Of a stretch of 9,923 nt of DNA, positions 1 to 7,028 are shown piece after piece. This DNA is from an uncultured Collinsella sp. GTDB taxonomy: Bacteria > Actinomycetota > Coriobacteriia > Coriobacteriales > Coriobacteriaceae. The stretch covers positions 1 to 9,923 of the forward strand of contig CABUUE010000042.1 of the NCBI GenBank assembly GCA_902494685.1, in the 5' to 3' direction. Position numbers and translations under genes: made by a program. The notes under the pieces are model-generated. The model made no database searches. It saw only the letters and a list, made by a program, of their open reading frames with translations, and was not told the origin of the DNA. Positions within the stretch are counted from its first letter, which is position 1; every line of letters begins with the position of its first letter.

Positions 1-1
1 A

Positions 2-1339
2 GCGCTCATCCACCGTCACTTTATCGTGGACGCCGCGCTTGAGTTCCCCACCGGCAACGCCGCAGCTCAGACCTTGCGCGCCACCGAGGCCGGCGGCAAG
101 ACCGGCAAGCAGCTCTTTGGCTCTATGGCCATCGCCGGCATCTACAGCGTGCTGCGCGACGCCCTGGGCGTGGTGCCCAGCATGCTGTGCACGCTCAACA
201 TCCCCGGCGTGACCTTTGGCATCTACAACTCGCCCATGCTGCTCTCCGTCGGCTTCCTCGTGGGCTTCGCCCCCGTCGCCTTCTGGTTTGCCGGCGCGCT
301 GCTGGGCAACTTTGGCATCATCGTGGGTGGCACCGCTGCCGGTCTGTTCGATGTTGTGACTGCGCAGGGCATTGTTAAGTCCCTGGGCATGGGCCTCATG
401 ATGGGCTTTGGCGTCGCCGTCGTCCTCAAGGACATCCTGCCGCAGGTCGCCGGCATCGTCCGCGGTCTTGCCGCCGACAGCTCCACCGACACCGACGAGC
501 AATCGCTCATCTCGGGCTCCCTTAAGCTCGACGCCGGCATCATCGGCCTGGGCGCTGCCGCCATCGCCGTGATCATCGCCATCGTGCTTGACCTTGGCCC
601 CGTTCCGGCCGTCATCGTCACGCTGTTCACCTTTGTCACCACCATCATGAGCGCACAGAGCTGCGGCCAGACGGGCATCGACCCCATGGAGATCTTTGGC
701 CTCATCGTTATGCTCATCGTGGCTGCCTTCGCACAGATCGCTCAGGTCAAGCTGTTCTTTATCGCCGGCATCGTTGCCGTGGCGTGCGGCCTTGCGGGCG
801 ACGTCATGAACGACTTTAAGGCCGGCGCCGTGCTGGGCACCAACCCGCGTGCGCAGTGGATCGGCCAAGCCATTGGCGGCATCGTGGGCGCCCTGGTCGC
901 CGCAGCCGTCATGGTCGCGCTCGTCACCGCCTATGGTCCGGACGCCTTTGGCCCCGACAAGAGCTTTGTGGCCGCGCAGGCAAGTGTGGTCGCCACCATG
1001 GTCTCGGGCATCCCGAGCGTGCCGTGGTTCGTTGGCGGCTTTATCGCCGGCATCGTCATGTACTGGCTCGGCATTCCGGCCATGATGATCGGCCTGGGCG
1101 TGTACCTGCCGTTCTACATGTCGCTCACGGCATTCCTGGGCTCCTGCGTCAAGCTCGCCTACGACAAGTGGTCCGCCCACCGCGACGCCACCGCTGGTCT
1201 TTCTGACGAGGAGAGGGCTGCCAAGGACGCCGCCTTCCAGGAGCAGGGCCTGGTTGTCGCCAGCGGCCTGCTCGGCGGCGAGTCCATCGTCGGCGTTATC
1301 CTGGCGTTTGTCTCCGTGGGCTTAAGCCTGCTGGGCTAA
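2..1339 (+). CDS. OPT-family oligopeptide transporter, C-terminal part (5' end outside window)
   Basis: Integral membrane transporter of the OPT (oligopeptide transporter) family, which in bacteria imports small peptides, and in some members metal chelates, using a cation gradient. The frame is open from base 2, so the start lies off the left edge; the GTG at 26 is internal. 445 residues are visible, against roughly 550-650 for bacterial members. Family signs: a leading FPTGNAAAQTL stretch followed by a hydrophobic segment, a SAQSCGQTGIDPMEIFG stretch in mid-protein, FKAGAVLGTNPRAQWIGQ before another membrane segment, GIPAMMIGLGVYLPFYMSL, and the closing GLVVASGLLGGESIVGVI. About ten hydrophobic segments are visible, with a charged loop (SSTDTDEQS) near visible residue 160. 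The stop TAA is at 1337-1339 and a strong terminator follows 41 bases later. The substrate cannot be read from the sequence; peptide uptake fits an amino-acid fermenter. Confidence 0.9.
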   Translation, partial: ALIHRHFIVDAALEFPTGNAAAQTLRATEAGGKTGKQLFGSMAIAGIYSVLRDALGVVPSMLCTLNIPGVTFGIYNSPMLLSVGFLVGFAPVAFWFAGALLGNFGIIVGGTAAGLFDVVTAQGIVKSLGMGLMMGFGVAVVLKDILPQVAGIVRGLAADSSTDTDEQSLISGSLKLDAGIIGLGAAAIAVIIAIVLDLGPVPAVIVTLFTFVTTIMSAQSCGQTGIDPMEIFGLIVMLIVAAFAQIAQVKLFFIAGIVAVACGLAGDVMNDFKAGAVLGTNPRAQWIGQAIGGIVGALVAAAVMVALVTAYGPDAFGPDKSFVAAQASVVATMVSGIPSVPWFVGGFIAGIVMYWLGIPAMMIGLGVYLPFYMSLTAFLGSCVKLAYDKWSAHRDATAGLSDEERAAKDAAFQEQGLVVASGLLGGESIVGVILAFVSVGLSLLG

Positions 1340-1380
1340 GCTGAGCAGCCGCTCGACAGCAACCATATTGCCTACGATTT

Positions 1381-1420
1381 GCCCGGTCGGTAGCTTTCGC
1401 GGCTGCCGACCGGGCTTTTT
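1381..1420 (+). terminator. Rho-independent terminator of the OPT gene
   Basis: A 10-bp perfect stem, GCCCGGTCGG (1381-1390) with CCGACCGGGC (1406-1415), can be extended inward by a U-G pair and AGC/GCT, leaving the 7-base loop TTTCGCG. Five T follow at 1416-1420. It sits 41 bases after the OPT stop codon. Confidence 0.9.
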
Positions 1421-1428
1421 GATATCGA

Positions 1429-1473
1429 AACAAAGAAAGGCCGGCGCGCTGCGTTTAACAGCGCGCCGGCCTT
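1429..1473 (-). terminator. Rho-independent terminator of the CAP surface-protein gene
   Basis: A perfect 15-bp stem, AAGGCCGGCGCGCTG (1437-1451) with CAGCGCGCCGGCCTT (1459-1473), has a 7-base loop. Read on the minus strand the stem is followed by the T-rich run TTTCTTTG, so it acts on the minus-strand gene that ends at 1541. On the plus strand it would also back up the neighbouring OPT terminator. Confidence 0.85.
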
Positions 1474-1540
1474 ATCGGTTTAGCTATCGAAGCGTTCCTG
1501 CTATGAACCGAAGTTCGTTGCAGAATCTACGCCCGGATCA

Positions 1541-4500
1541 CTACATGTGCTTGCGACGACGATCGCCCAGCGTCACGCCCGCGGCCACGAGCGTAATACC
1601 GCCGATAACGAAGACCTCGCCCGCAAGCGCGGAGGTATCACCGGTCTGGGCGAGCGCAGCGTCCGCAGCCTTCTTCTTGGCGACAGGAGCCTTTGCAGCA
1701 GCCTGCGCAACCTGAGCCTTGGCCTGCGGCTCAGCCTTGGGATGATACTTGTCGTACTCGGCCTGCGCGGCAGCCAGGGCATCCTTGGCATCGTTAAGCT
1801 CGGCAAGCGCGGCGGCATAGGCGTCGTTGGCATCGGACAGCTTGGCATCGGCATCGCTCAGAGCAGCCTTGAGACCAGCGGCAGCATCGACGGCGGCCTT
1901 ATAGCGAGCGTAGGCAGCGTTAAGCTTGACCAGCTTCTCGTTGCCCGTCGTGCCCGCGGCAAGGGATGCCTTGTGGTCGACAGCCTCAAGATCGGCCTTG
2001 AGCGCCTCGTCGCTGGCAAGCTCGGCCTTGGCCTTGACGATCTCGAGGTTCGCATCGACGACGGCTTCGTTGGCGGCCTCGAGCTGCTTCTGGGCATCGG
2101 CGACACTGGCCACGGCAGCGTCATAGGCGGTCTTGGCGTCGTCGACCGCCTTCTGGGCGCCGGCGAAGCGCTCGAAGGCCTTGTTTGCGCCGGCCAGCTC
2201 GCCCTCGGCAGCCTTGACCTTCGCCTGTGCGTCGGACAGGGCCTGCGTCTTGGCGGCAACTGCCTGCTTGGCGTCCGAAAGAGTGGTCGCGGCCTGGACA
2301 TCTGCGGCCTGGGCCTTGTCTACACCAGCCTGGGCAGTGTCGTCGGCCTTCTTGGCATCGTTAAGCGTGCCCTGCTTGTTCGCAAGATCCGTCTTGGCGG
2401 CATCGCACTTGGCGGCAAGGTCCTTGACCGAAGCGGTAGCGTTGTCATACGCCTCGTTGGCCTGATCGGACTTTACCTTGGCGGCGTCGCGGGCGCTGCG
2501 AGCCTTCGCCTTGTGAGCAGCGGCCTCGGCTGCCTTCGTCTTGCTGTCAGCAAGCGTGGCGTTTGCCTTATCGAGAGCTGCCTGGGCAGTAGCGGCCTCG
2601 CCCTTGGCGGCGTCGAGCTTGGTCTGGGGCGTCTTGACGTCGACACCCTTGAGTTTGGCTTCGGCGGCGTCGTATGCCGTCTTCGCGGCGGCGGTGCTGG
2701 ATTTAGCCTTCTCGTACTCGCCCTTGGCGGTGTTCATGTTCGTGTCGGCCGCGGTATAGGCATCGCGAGCGCTTTCTTGCTTATCCAATGCGTTAGAATA
2801 AGCCGTTCCAGCAGTCCCGAAGTTCTTCTGCGCCTCTGCCAGCTTATTCTGAAGCTGCTTTAGCTGCTCCTTCTGCTCCTGCGTGCCGCCTGCATTGTAG
2901 GCGGATTCGATGTAGTCGTTGACGAGCTTCTTGAACTCGGAGACAGTGAAATCCTTCTGCCCCGTGCTCCCGCTATAGTCGAAAACGGTTACCTCGGAAT
3001 CGGTATTCTTACCGCTACCGGTCGCGATGCCGATAGCCTTCGCGCCGGCATCGATGATGTTTAGATAGTGCCCGCACTCATGGTAGATGCTGTTGTAGTG
3101 CTGGTAGATATAGTAGGAATCATATCGATGGCTTCCAAGTGCGTCACCATACTGCTCGACGTACTTATCGAACGCCTTTTTCTCCTGGGTGTAGAGACCG
3201 GTATATGGCCAGCCAAGCGTATCCTCGGTCTCGCCTCCGGTGTATGCCCCGCCGCCGCCTGCAAGGTTCTCACCTTGATCGAAATAGCAGTTCGAGTGCC
3301 CCCAGATGTTCGATGAATATGATGTATTGAGGGCGGCTGCCGCAGTCATGCGGAGGCTGACGCTAAGCTCAGACTGACCGTTCGCCTTGCGGAGGTTGTT
3401 CTGGGTATCGAGATAGGTCAGGGCGTTACGCATCTGCTCCAAGGAGAGCGGATTGGTGTCGCGAGACATGTCCTGATCGACGTAACTATCATACCAGCTC
3501 TGTTTATCTGTCGTCCCCATGAGCATCGACGCGGCAGTGCTCGCATTCGACTTCTGCGTGGCTGTGAACTGGCTGCCGCCAATGATGTAGTTCAAGAAGC
3601 CGAACATACCCTGGTTGATGACATTCTGGTCTACGGTCATGTGCGACTTGAGGTCGGCAATCTGCTGGTTGAGCTTCTCGACCTCGGCGTTTGCGGCGTC
3701 GTATGCATTGTGTGCGTCGGTTACTTCAGCACGAGCCTGATCGAACTCGTTGCTCTTCTGCTGGCGGACCTCGACGAGTCGGTCGTACTCCGCCTTCTTG
3801 TCGGCTTCGGTCTGCTGGGCCTGCTCGTATGCCGACTTCGCGGTGTCACGCTTACTGGCCGCGTCCTTGTACTCCTTGTTTGCCGCATCGTATGCAGACT
3901 GGGCAGATGCCACGGCAGCGTTGGCGGCGTTGGCCTTCTCCTGCGCGGCGGTGGCGGTATTCTGGGCCGCCTGCAGGTTCGCTTGGGCGGTAGCGTCGGC
4001 ATCCGTCGCGGCATTGAGCTCCGCCTGCGCGGTCTTAAGCTCACCAGCGGCGGCCTTCTCGGCGGCCTCAAGCGCACTCAGGTCAACACCCGTACCCGAG
4101 ACGGCAGCATCGAGCGCGTCCTGCGCCTGGTTGAACTTCTGCTGGGCGTTATCGCGCGCGGTGGTTGCGGCTGCGAGAGCAGCAGCAGTCTCCTGCTTCT
4201 TGGCCTGGGCAGTCGTCAAAGCTGCCTCGGTATTCTGCTTTTCCTGCTGGGCACTGGCCTCGGCAGCCTTGGCCTGGTCCAGATTGGCCTGTGCAGTAGT
4301 AACGGCCTTATTGGCGTCATCGAGCTTTGCCTGCGCGTCCTCGACGGCCTTCTTGGCGGCCTCGTACTCGTCCATACCCATGGCCTCGAGCTTGGCCTGG
4401 GCATCGTCGAGGGCCTTCTTGGCCTCATCCTGCTTTGCCTTGGCGTCCTTGAGCGCCTGGGTCTTGTCCTCGACACTCTTGTTGGCTTGATCGAGCTGAT

Positions 4501-4996
4501 CGTTCAGGTCGCCCAGCTTCTTCTGCTGCTGCTCGGTCTTTTCGACGGCGGCTTTGAGCTCGTCAATCTTCTCCTGGAGCGCGGCAACTTCTGCTGCGTT
4601 CTGCTCGATTTCGTTGTCGCTCACAGCCTGCGAGGCCTGATTCTTTTGCTGCTGCGCCTGCTTTTGAGACTGGCCCGCCGCGTCGGCCTTCTTCTGGGCG
4701 GCATCGTAGGCGGCCTGAGCGTCCTTGAGCTGCTTTGCCGACTCCTCGGCCAGCTGGGCAGCTGTCTTTGCGACCGCTTGGTTACCGGCGACAACGGTGT
4801 TCTCTACAGAACTACCCCCCCCCTGAACAGAATCGCCGTTATCGGTTGACGGTGCCGCGATTGCCGCCAGCGGCGACATGAGCGGCTGAGCGATGAGGCC
4901 CGCCGTCAAAACGGTTGCGACGGCGCGGTTAGCAACGCCCTTGACGTTGACGGCCTTAGCCCGAGGCTCAAAGTGTTGTGGACTGTAGTTTGCCAT
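1541..4996 (-). CDS. Cell-wall-anchored surface protein: coiled coil - CAP domain - coiled coil - LAQTG sorting signal
   Basis: A 1151-residue secreted protein predicted to be linked to peptidoglycan by a sortase. Residues 1-48 are a signal peptide (basic n-region, hydrophobic 25-47, likely cut near AIA-AP). Residues about 72-452 and 704-1082 are alanine-, lysine- and glutamine-rich helical coiled coils. Residues about 515-690 are a CAP (SCP/PR-1) domain with NxLR near 533-536, GHSN (H567), ENLAGG (E576) and HECGHYLNI (H643), the motifs that hold the family's His/Glu site; E605 may be the fourth residue. C570 and C641 lie within this domain and could pair. The end has an AKAP-rich wall-spanning stretch, LAQTG (1115-1119), a hydrophobic segment and DRRRKHM. 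The ATG follows AAGGGAGAA by a suitable distance. SEC10/PgrA-type surface-exclusion proteins have a similar plan and are the main alternative name. The role (adhesion, interference or lysis) is unknown. A G9 run lies at codons 58-61. Confidence 0.9.
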   Translation of the reverse strand: MANYSPQHFEPRAKAVNVKGVANRAVATVLTAGLIAQPLMSPLAAIAAPSTDNGDSVQGGGSSVENTVVAGNQAVAKTAAQLAEESAKQLKDAQAAYDAAQKKADAAGQSQKQAQQQKNQASQAVSDNEIEQNAAEVAALQEKIDELKAAVEKTEQQQKKLGDLNDQLDQANKSVEDKTQALKDAKAKQDEAKKALDDAQAKLEAMGMDEYEAAKKAVEDAQAKLDDANKAVTTAQANLDQAKAAEASAQQEKQNTEAALTTAQAKKQETAAALAAATTARDNAQQKFNQAQDALDAAVSGTGVDLSALEAAEKAAAGELKTAQAELNAATDADATAQANLQAAQNTATAAQEKANAANAAVASAQSAYDAANKEYKDAASKRDTAKSAYEQAQQTEADKKAEYDRLVEVRQQKSNEFDQARAEVTDAHNAYDAANAEVEKLNQQIADLKSHMTVDQNVINQGMFGFLNYIIGGSQFTATQKSNASTAASMLMGTTDKQSWYDSYVDQDMSRDTNPLSLEQMRNALTYLDTQNNLRKANGQSELSVSLRMTAAAALNTSYSSNIWGHSNCYFDQGENLAGGGGAYTGGETEDTLGWPYTGLYTQEKKAFDKYVEQYGDALGSHRYDSYYIYQHYNSIYHECGHYLNIIDAGAKAIGIATGSGKNTDSEVTVFDYSGSTGQKDFTVSEFKKLVNDYIESAYNAGGTQEQKEQLKQLQNKLAEAQKNFGTAGTAYSNALDKQESARDAYTAADTNMNTAKGEYEKAKSSTAAAKTAYDAAEAKLKGVDVKTPQTKLDAAKGEAATAQAALDKANATLADSKTKAAEAAAHKAKARSARDAAKVKSDQANEAYDNATASVKDLAAKCDAAKTDLANKQGTLNDAKKADDTAQAGVDKAQAADVQAATTLSDAKQAVAAKTQALSDAQAKVKAAEGELAGANKAFERFAGAQKAVDDAKTAYDAAVASVADAQKQLEAANEAVVDANLEIVKAKAELASDEALKADLEAVDHKASLAAGTTGNEKLVKLNAAYARYKAAVDAAAGLKAALSDADAKLSDANDAYAAALAELNDAKDALAAAQAEYDKYHPKAEPQAKAQVAQAAAKAPVAKKKAADAALAQTGDTSALAGEVFVIGGITLVAAGVTLGDRRRKHM
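1640..1654 (-). other. Sortase recognition motif LAQTG
   Basis: Codons 1115-1119 of the surface protein. LAQTG is followed by a hydrophobic segment (about 1126-1142) and a positively charged tail, the standard three-part sorting signal. The second-position Ala rather than Pro matches the LAxTG form recognised by class E sortases of high-GC actinobacteria. No sortase gene lies in this window. Confidence 0.8.
2927..3454 (-). other. CAP (SCP/PR-1-like) domain within the surface protein
   Basis: This covers residues about 515-690 of the surface protein. It is the only long non-repetitive, aromatic- and glycine-rich stretch between the two coiled-coil arms. It carries the CAP signature blocks GHSN (H567), ENLAGG (E576) and GHYLNI (H643). 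Base composition also changes here: the codons are less GC-rich than in the flanking coiled coils, which fits a separate origin for the head domain. Domain limits are by eye, to within about 15 residues. Confidence 0.8.
4815..4823 (-). repeat. G9 homopolymer tract inside the surface-protein gene
   Basis: Nine consecutive C on the plus strand are nine G on the coding strand, spanning the last base of the Gln58 codon and Gly59-Gly61. The gene otherwise prefers GGC for glycine. As given, the tract keeps the frame open. One extra G puts TAG directly after the tract. One fewer gives Val-Val-Leu then TAG. Confidence 0.9.
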
Positions 4997-5037
4997 GGCT
5001 TTCTCCCTTTGACACGGATGTATCCATACGCTTCAAA

Positions 5038-5143
5038 ATGTAGGAGCTGTTTTTTGAATTCTGTTGCGCAACATTGGTCACCAGCGGATTTTTTGAAATT
5101 CGCGCTCTCGTGCTTCACAATTTCGTCATATATGTAGGAGCTG
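5038..5143. repeat. Direct repeat ATGTAGGAGCTG, two copies 94 bases apart
   Basis: Identical 12-mers at 5038-5049 and 5132-5143 (CAGCTCCTACAT on the minus strand, reading toward the surface-protein gene). The 94-base offset is close to nine helical turns. On the minus strand each copy runs into an AT-rich stretch. Identity does not extend beyond the 12 bases, which suggests a protein-binding site rather than a duplicated segment. Confidence 0.6.
5062..5073. promoter_or_regulatory. Palindrome TGTTGCGCAACA, possible operator
   Basis: A perfect 12-base palindrome lying between the two 12-mer repeats and 66 bases upstream of the surface-protein start codon. Its size and position suit the site of a dimeric repressor, but no regulator gene is visible here, so the role is inferred from symmetry and place only. 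Confidence 0.4.
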
Positions 5144-5293
5144 GCACATCATATTCTTGCGGGATGGAATTGAGCCTGTGATTTGCATTTGCTCCCGCGT
5201 CATCCGCCCTATCGGATTCCGCATCCAACAGACACCCCGCCTGTCACGGTGTAGAGTTAGAACAACGGGCGCGTTGCGCGGACCGCCCTGGAA

Positions 5294-5300
5294 CGAGGTG
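5294..5300 (+). promoter_or_regulatory. Ribosome binding site that sets the DUF389 start
   Basis: CGAGGTG lies just before ATG 5304. It is the only good Shine-Dalgarno match in this stretch, and it favours that ATG over an in-frame TTG at 5157, which has no such sequence and would add 49 unlikely residues. Confidence 0.65.
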
Positions 5301-5303
5301 GAC

Positions 5304-6443
5304 ATGGAACTCGATAAACAACAGATCAAGCGACTGCGTGAACGCCATCACCGGCGCCACGGCATCCGCCCTGCCCATAGTGAGGCTGCCGAGCAGGCTG
5401 GTCGCTTTTTAAAGCGCGCGTTCAACATTCGCGAGGGACGCGCGCCCTATCACGTGATCCGCAAGCGTTTTGTAAACGGGGCACGCCTGACCGGCTCTCA
5501 CCTGTGCATCCTCATCATCGCCATGCTCATCGCAAGCATCGGCCTCGATATCGACTCGGACATCGCCATCGTGGGCGCCATGCTCATCTGCCCGCTTATG
5601 GGATCGGTCCTTGCCATGGCATATGGCATCGCCACGCTCGACCGCGAGATTACCGTCGAAGCCGTCGCCAGTCTTGCGCTGCAAATGGCCTTTTGCCTGG
5701 TCACATCCACGTTGTACTTTAAGCTCTCGCCCCTCGGCACCACCACGGCCGCCATTATCGACAACTCGACGCCCACCGTGTGGGACCTTGCCGTCGCGCT
5801 CGCGGGCGGCTTTGCGGGTGGCCTGGGCAACTCGCGCGACCAGGAACCCGCCACGCTCATCGCCGGCGTGGCCGTGGCAACCGCGCTCATGCCGCCCCTG
5901 TGCGCGGCGGGCTACGGCATCGCCATCGCAAGCGGGTCACTGTTTCTCTCGGCGCTTTATGAGTTTGGCATCAACGTGGTCTTTATCGCACTGGCTGCCG
6001 AAGCCGTGCTGCTTCTTTTGCGCGTGCCGCTCAAGCGCGACCTTAACGGCGACGGTATTGTGACTGCTGAAGAAAACGCCGAGGTCGACGAGCTGTCACG
6101 CAAGGTGCGCCGCCGCATTATTGTGGGCACGGTAGTCTTTGCCATCCCCTGCATCGTTATGACCGCGGGTTCCATTGGCTCGGCGCAGGCCGGCGTGCAG
6201 GACGGCTACGGCGTCACCGAAACCACGCGCGAGCTTGCGGCGGTGCTGCCGGGCTTTAACGATTACACCGTCGCCGTCGAGACCTCGGCTACCGAGGGCG
6301 AGGAAGAGGGCATCGTCGAGCGCGAGGTTGTCGCCCACGTGACGACAAGCGAAGCGCTCGGGGCGCACGACCGCCACGTCGCCCGCAAACTCATCGACCT
6401 CAACGTGCCTGAACTCGATCGCGTGGAGTTTGACGTGAAGTGA
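5304..6443 (+). CDS. DUF389 family membrane protein with an EF-hand loop
   Basis: A 379-residue integral membrane protein of the DUF389 (TIGR00341-like) family, whose function is not established. Residues 1-60 are strongly basic (RLRERHHRRHG, RKRF) and presumably cytoplasmic. Hydrophobic segments lie near 63-81, 87-110, 117-139, 160-178, 184-210, 212-240 and 271-294. Family motifs are LDIDSDIAIVGAMLICPLMG (81-100) and AGVAVATALMPPLCAAGYG (187-205). Residues 246-257, DLNGDGIVTAEE, fit the EF-hand calcium loop exactly (D246, N248, D250, G251, I252, E257) and sit in the loop before the last membrane segment. The C-terminal 85 residues form a soluble acidic domain with a central TEGEEEG stretch. 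It stands alone: it is divergent from the surface protein, convergent with the broken gene, and no terminator follows. Confidence 0.88.
   Translation: MELDKQQIKRLRERHHRRHGIRPAHSEAAEQAGRFLKRAFNIREGRAPYHVIRKRFVNGARLTGSHLCILIIAMLIASIGLDIDSDIAIVGAMLICPLMGSVLAMAYGIATLDREITVEAVASLALQMAFCLVTSTLYFKLSPLGTTTAAIIDNSTPTVWDLAVALAGGFAGGLGNSRDQEPATLIAGVAVATALMPPLCAAGYGIAIASGSLFLSALYEFGINVVFIALAAEAVLLLLRVPLKRDLNGDGIVTAEENAEVDELSRKVRRRIIVGTVVFAIPCIVMTAGSIGSAQAGVQDGYGVTETTRELAAVLPGFNDYTVAVETSATEGEEEGIVEREVVAHVTTSEALGAHDRHVARKLIDLNVPELDRVEFDVK
6039..6074 (+). other. EF-hand calcium-binding loop in the DUF389 protein
   Basis: Codons 246-257 read DLNGDGIVTAEE. Positions 1, 3, 5 and 12 are D, N, D and E, position 6 is G and position 8 is V, which is the full canonical loop. 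Such a loop is found in dockerins and excalibur-type proteins. It is not a feature I associate with DUF389. Confidence 0.7.
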
Positions 6444-6511
6444 TGCGGGACGCGAGGTGGCCCCGCGCGAGCGCGCACAACCACGGGGCGCAGGCACAAC
6501 CAAGCGCAGCG

Positions 6512-6982
6512 CTACAACTCGTACTTGTACACGCGGTAGATGTACTTCTCGGCTTCCATCTCGTAGGTGGCAATGGGCAGTCCATAGCGATCGTACTCGG
6601 TACAGGTCTTGGCCTGGCCCGATGCCACGAGCATGCTGTTCGAATTGCCGACGCGCTGTGCGCTGCGTACGTAGCCCGAGAACAGCACTGCATCTGGTCC
6701 ACAAGCTCGTAGGTGCGCGCGACCTCGTCCACCGTAAAGATGCGCCCAAACGAATGCGTTCCCTTGCTGTAGTCGGTCACCACCGCGACGCCCAGCTGGC
6801 CCCAGTCGAACTTGGGATAGCTTTCGGCCGCACCAAAGTTGTTGTCGTACAGCAGTACCTGATAGCGACCGGTTGTTGCCGTCTCGTCGTTTGGCAGATA
6901 CGTCACGCTGTGCTGGCCCGCATTGAGCGAAAAATCGCTCTGGGCCTGCAGTAACTTGTCCTCAAAGCCCGAGCCGGCCCAT
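6512..6982 (-). pseudogene. Broken gene of unknown function, two single-base frameshifts
   Basis: A coherent protein of about 156 residues can be read if two changes are undone. The start has a near-perfect Shine-Dalgarno (GAAAGGAG, five bases, ATG at 6982-6980), but ATG-GGC-CGG runs into TGA after six codons. With one G fewer in the GGG run it reads MAGSGFEDKLLQAQSDF and stays open through SVTYLPNDETATTGRYQVLL and VDEVARTYELVDQ. A second break at about 6691-6692, consistent with one lost base, moves the frame to AVLFSGYVRSAQRVGNS and on to EKYIYRVYKYEL-stop (TAG at 6512-6514). The two changes offset each other, so the first and last parts share a frame. I do not recognise the family; the composition is that of a soluble, beta-rich protein without a signal peptide. 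It could be a true pseudogene or two sequencing errors. An internal GTG at 6906 could start the middle part. Confidence 0.6.
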
Positions 6983-6987
6983 TGCCA

Positions 6988-6995
6988 CTCCTTTC
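6988..6995 (-). promoter_or_regulatory. Ribosome binding site of the broken gene
   Basis: GAAAGGAG on the minus strand, five bases before ATG 6982-6980. Such a strong site in front of a six-codon frame is the main reason to place the original start here and to infer a +1 change right behind the start codon. Confidence 0.6.
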
Positions 6996-7028
6996 TATTT
7001 CTGGGTCCATCTTCTCACTGCTGGCGAC

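Larger units (their letters stand above)
4997..5303. promoter_or_regulatory. Divergent control region between surface-protein and DUF389 genes
   Basis: These 307 bases separate two divergently transcribed genes and should hold both promoters. The half nearer the surface-protein gene (5010-5160) is clearly AT-richer than its surroundings and holds a repeated 12-mer, a repeated T6-GAATTC-like block (5050-5061 and 5089-5101) and a 12-base palindrome. The half nearer DUF389 (5160-5303) shows no structure I could identify. No -35/-10 pair is convincing on either strand. The surface-protein gene has its Shine-Dalgarno sequence at 5001-5009 (AAGGGAGAA on the minus strand). Confidence 0.6.

Noticed and set aside
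26..1339. GTG at 26 as the start of the transporter
   Set aside because: The frame is open to the window edge, the preceding residues continue the family pattern, and the family is well over 100 residues longer.
1700..4760. Repetitive DNA of the coiled-coil gene as a tandem-repeat or CRISPR array
   Set aside because: The periodicity is irregular at the DNA level and follows from Ala-rich helical coding; no constant repeat with variable spacers exists.
1547..4849. Long plus-strand open frames (438 and 402 codons, at 1547-2863 and 3641-4849) opposite the surface-protein gene
   Set aside because: They are Leu/Gly-rich mirror frames produced by the Ala/Lys/Gln codon repeats of the minus-strand gene, with no ribosome site or family resemblance.
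4906..5118. Minus-strand 70-codon frame overlapping the surface-protein start
   Set aside because: It overlaps the signal-peptide coding region in another frame and has no ribosome site or similarity that I can see.
5157..5303. 49-residue N-terminal extension of the DUF389 protein from TTG 5157
   Set aside because: No ribosome site precedes it, the extra residues are atypical for the family, and a good site precedes ATG 5304.
6445..6466. GCGGG/CCCGC inverted repeat after the DUF389 stop as a terminator
   Set aside because: The stem is only five base pairs and no T-run follows on either strand.
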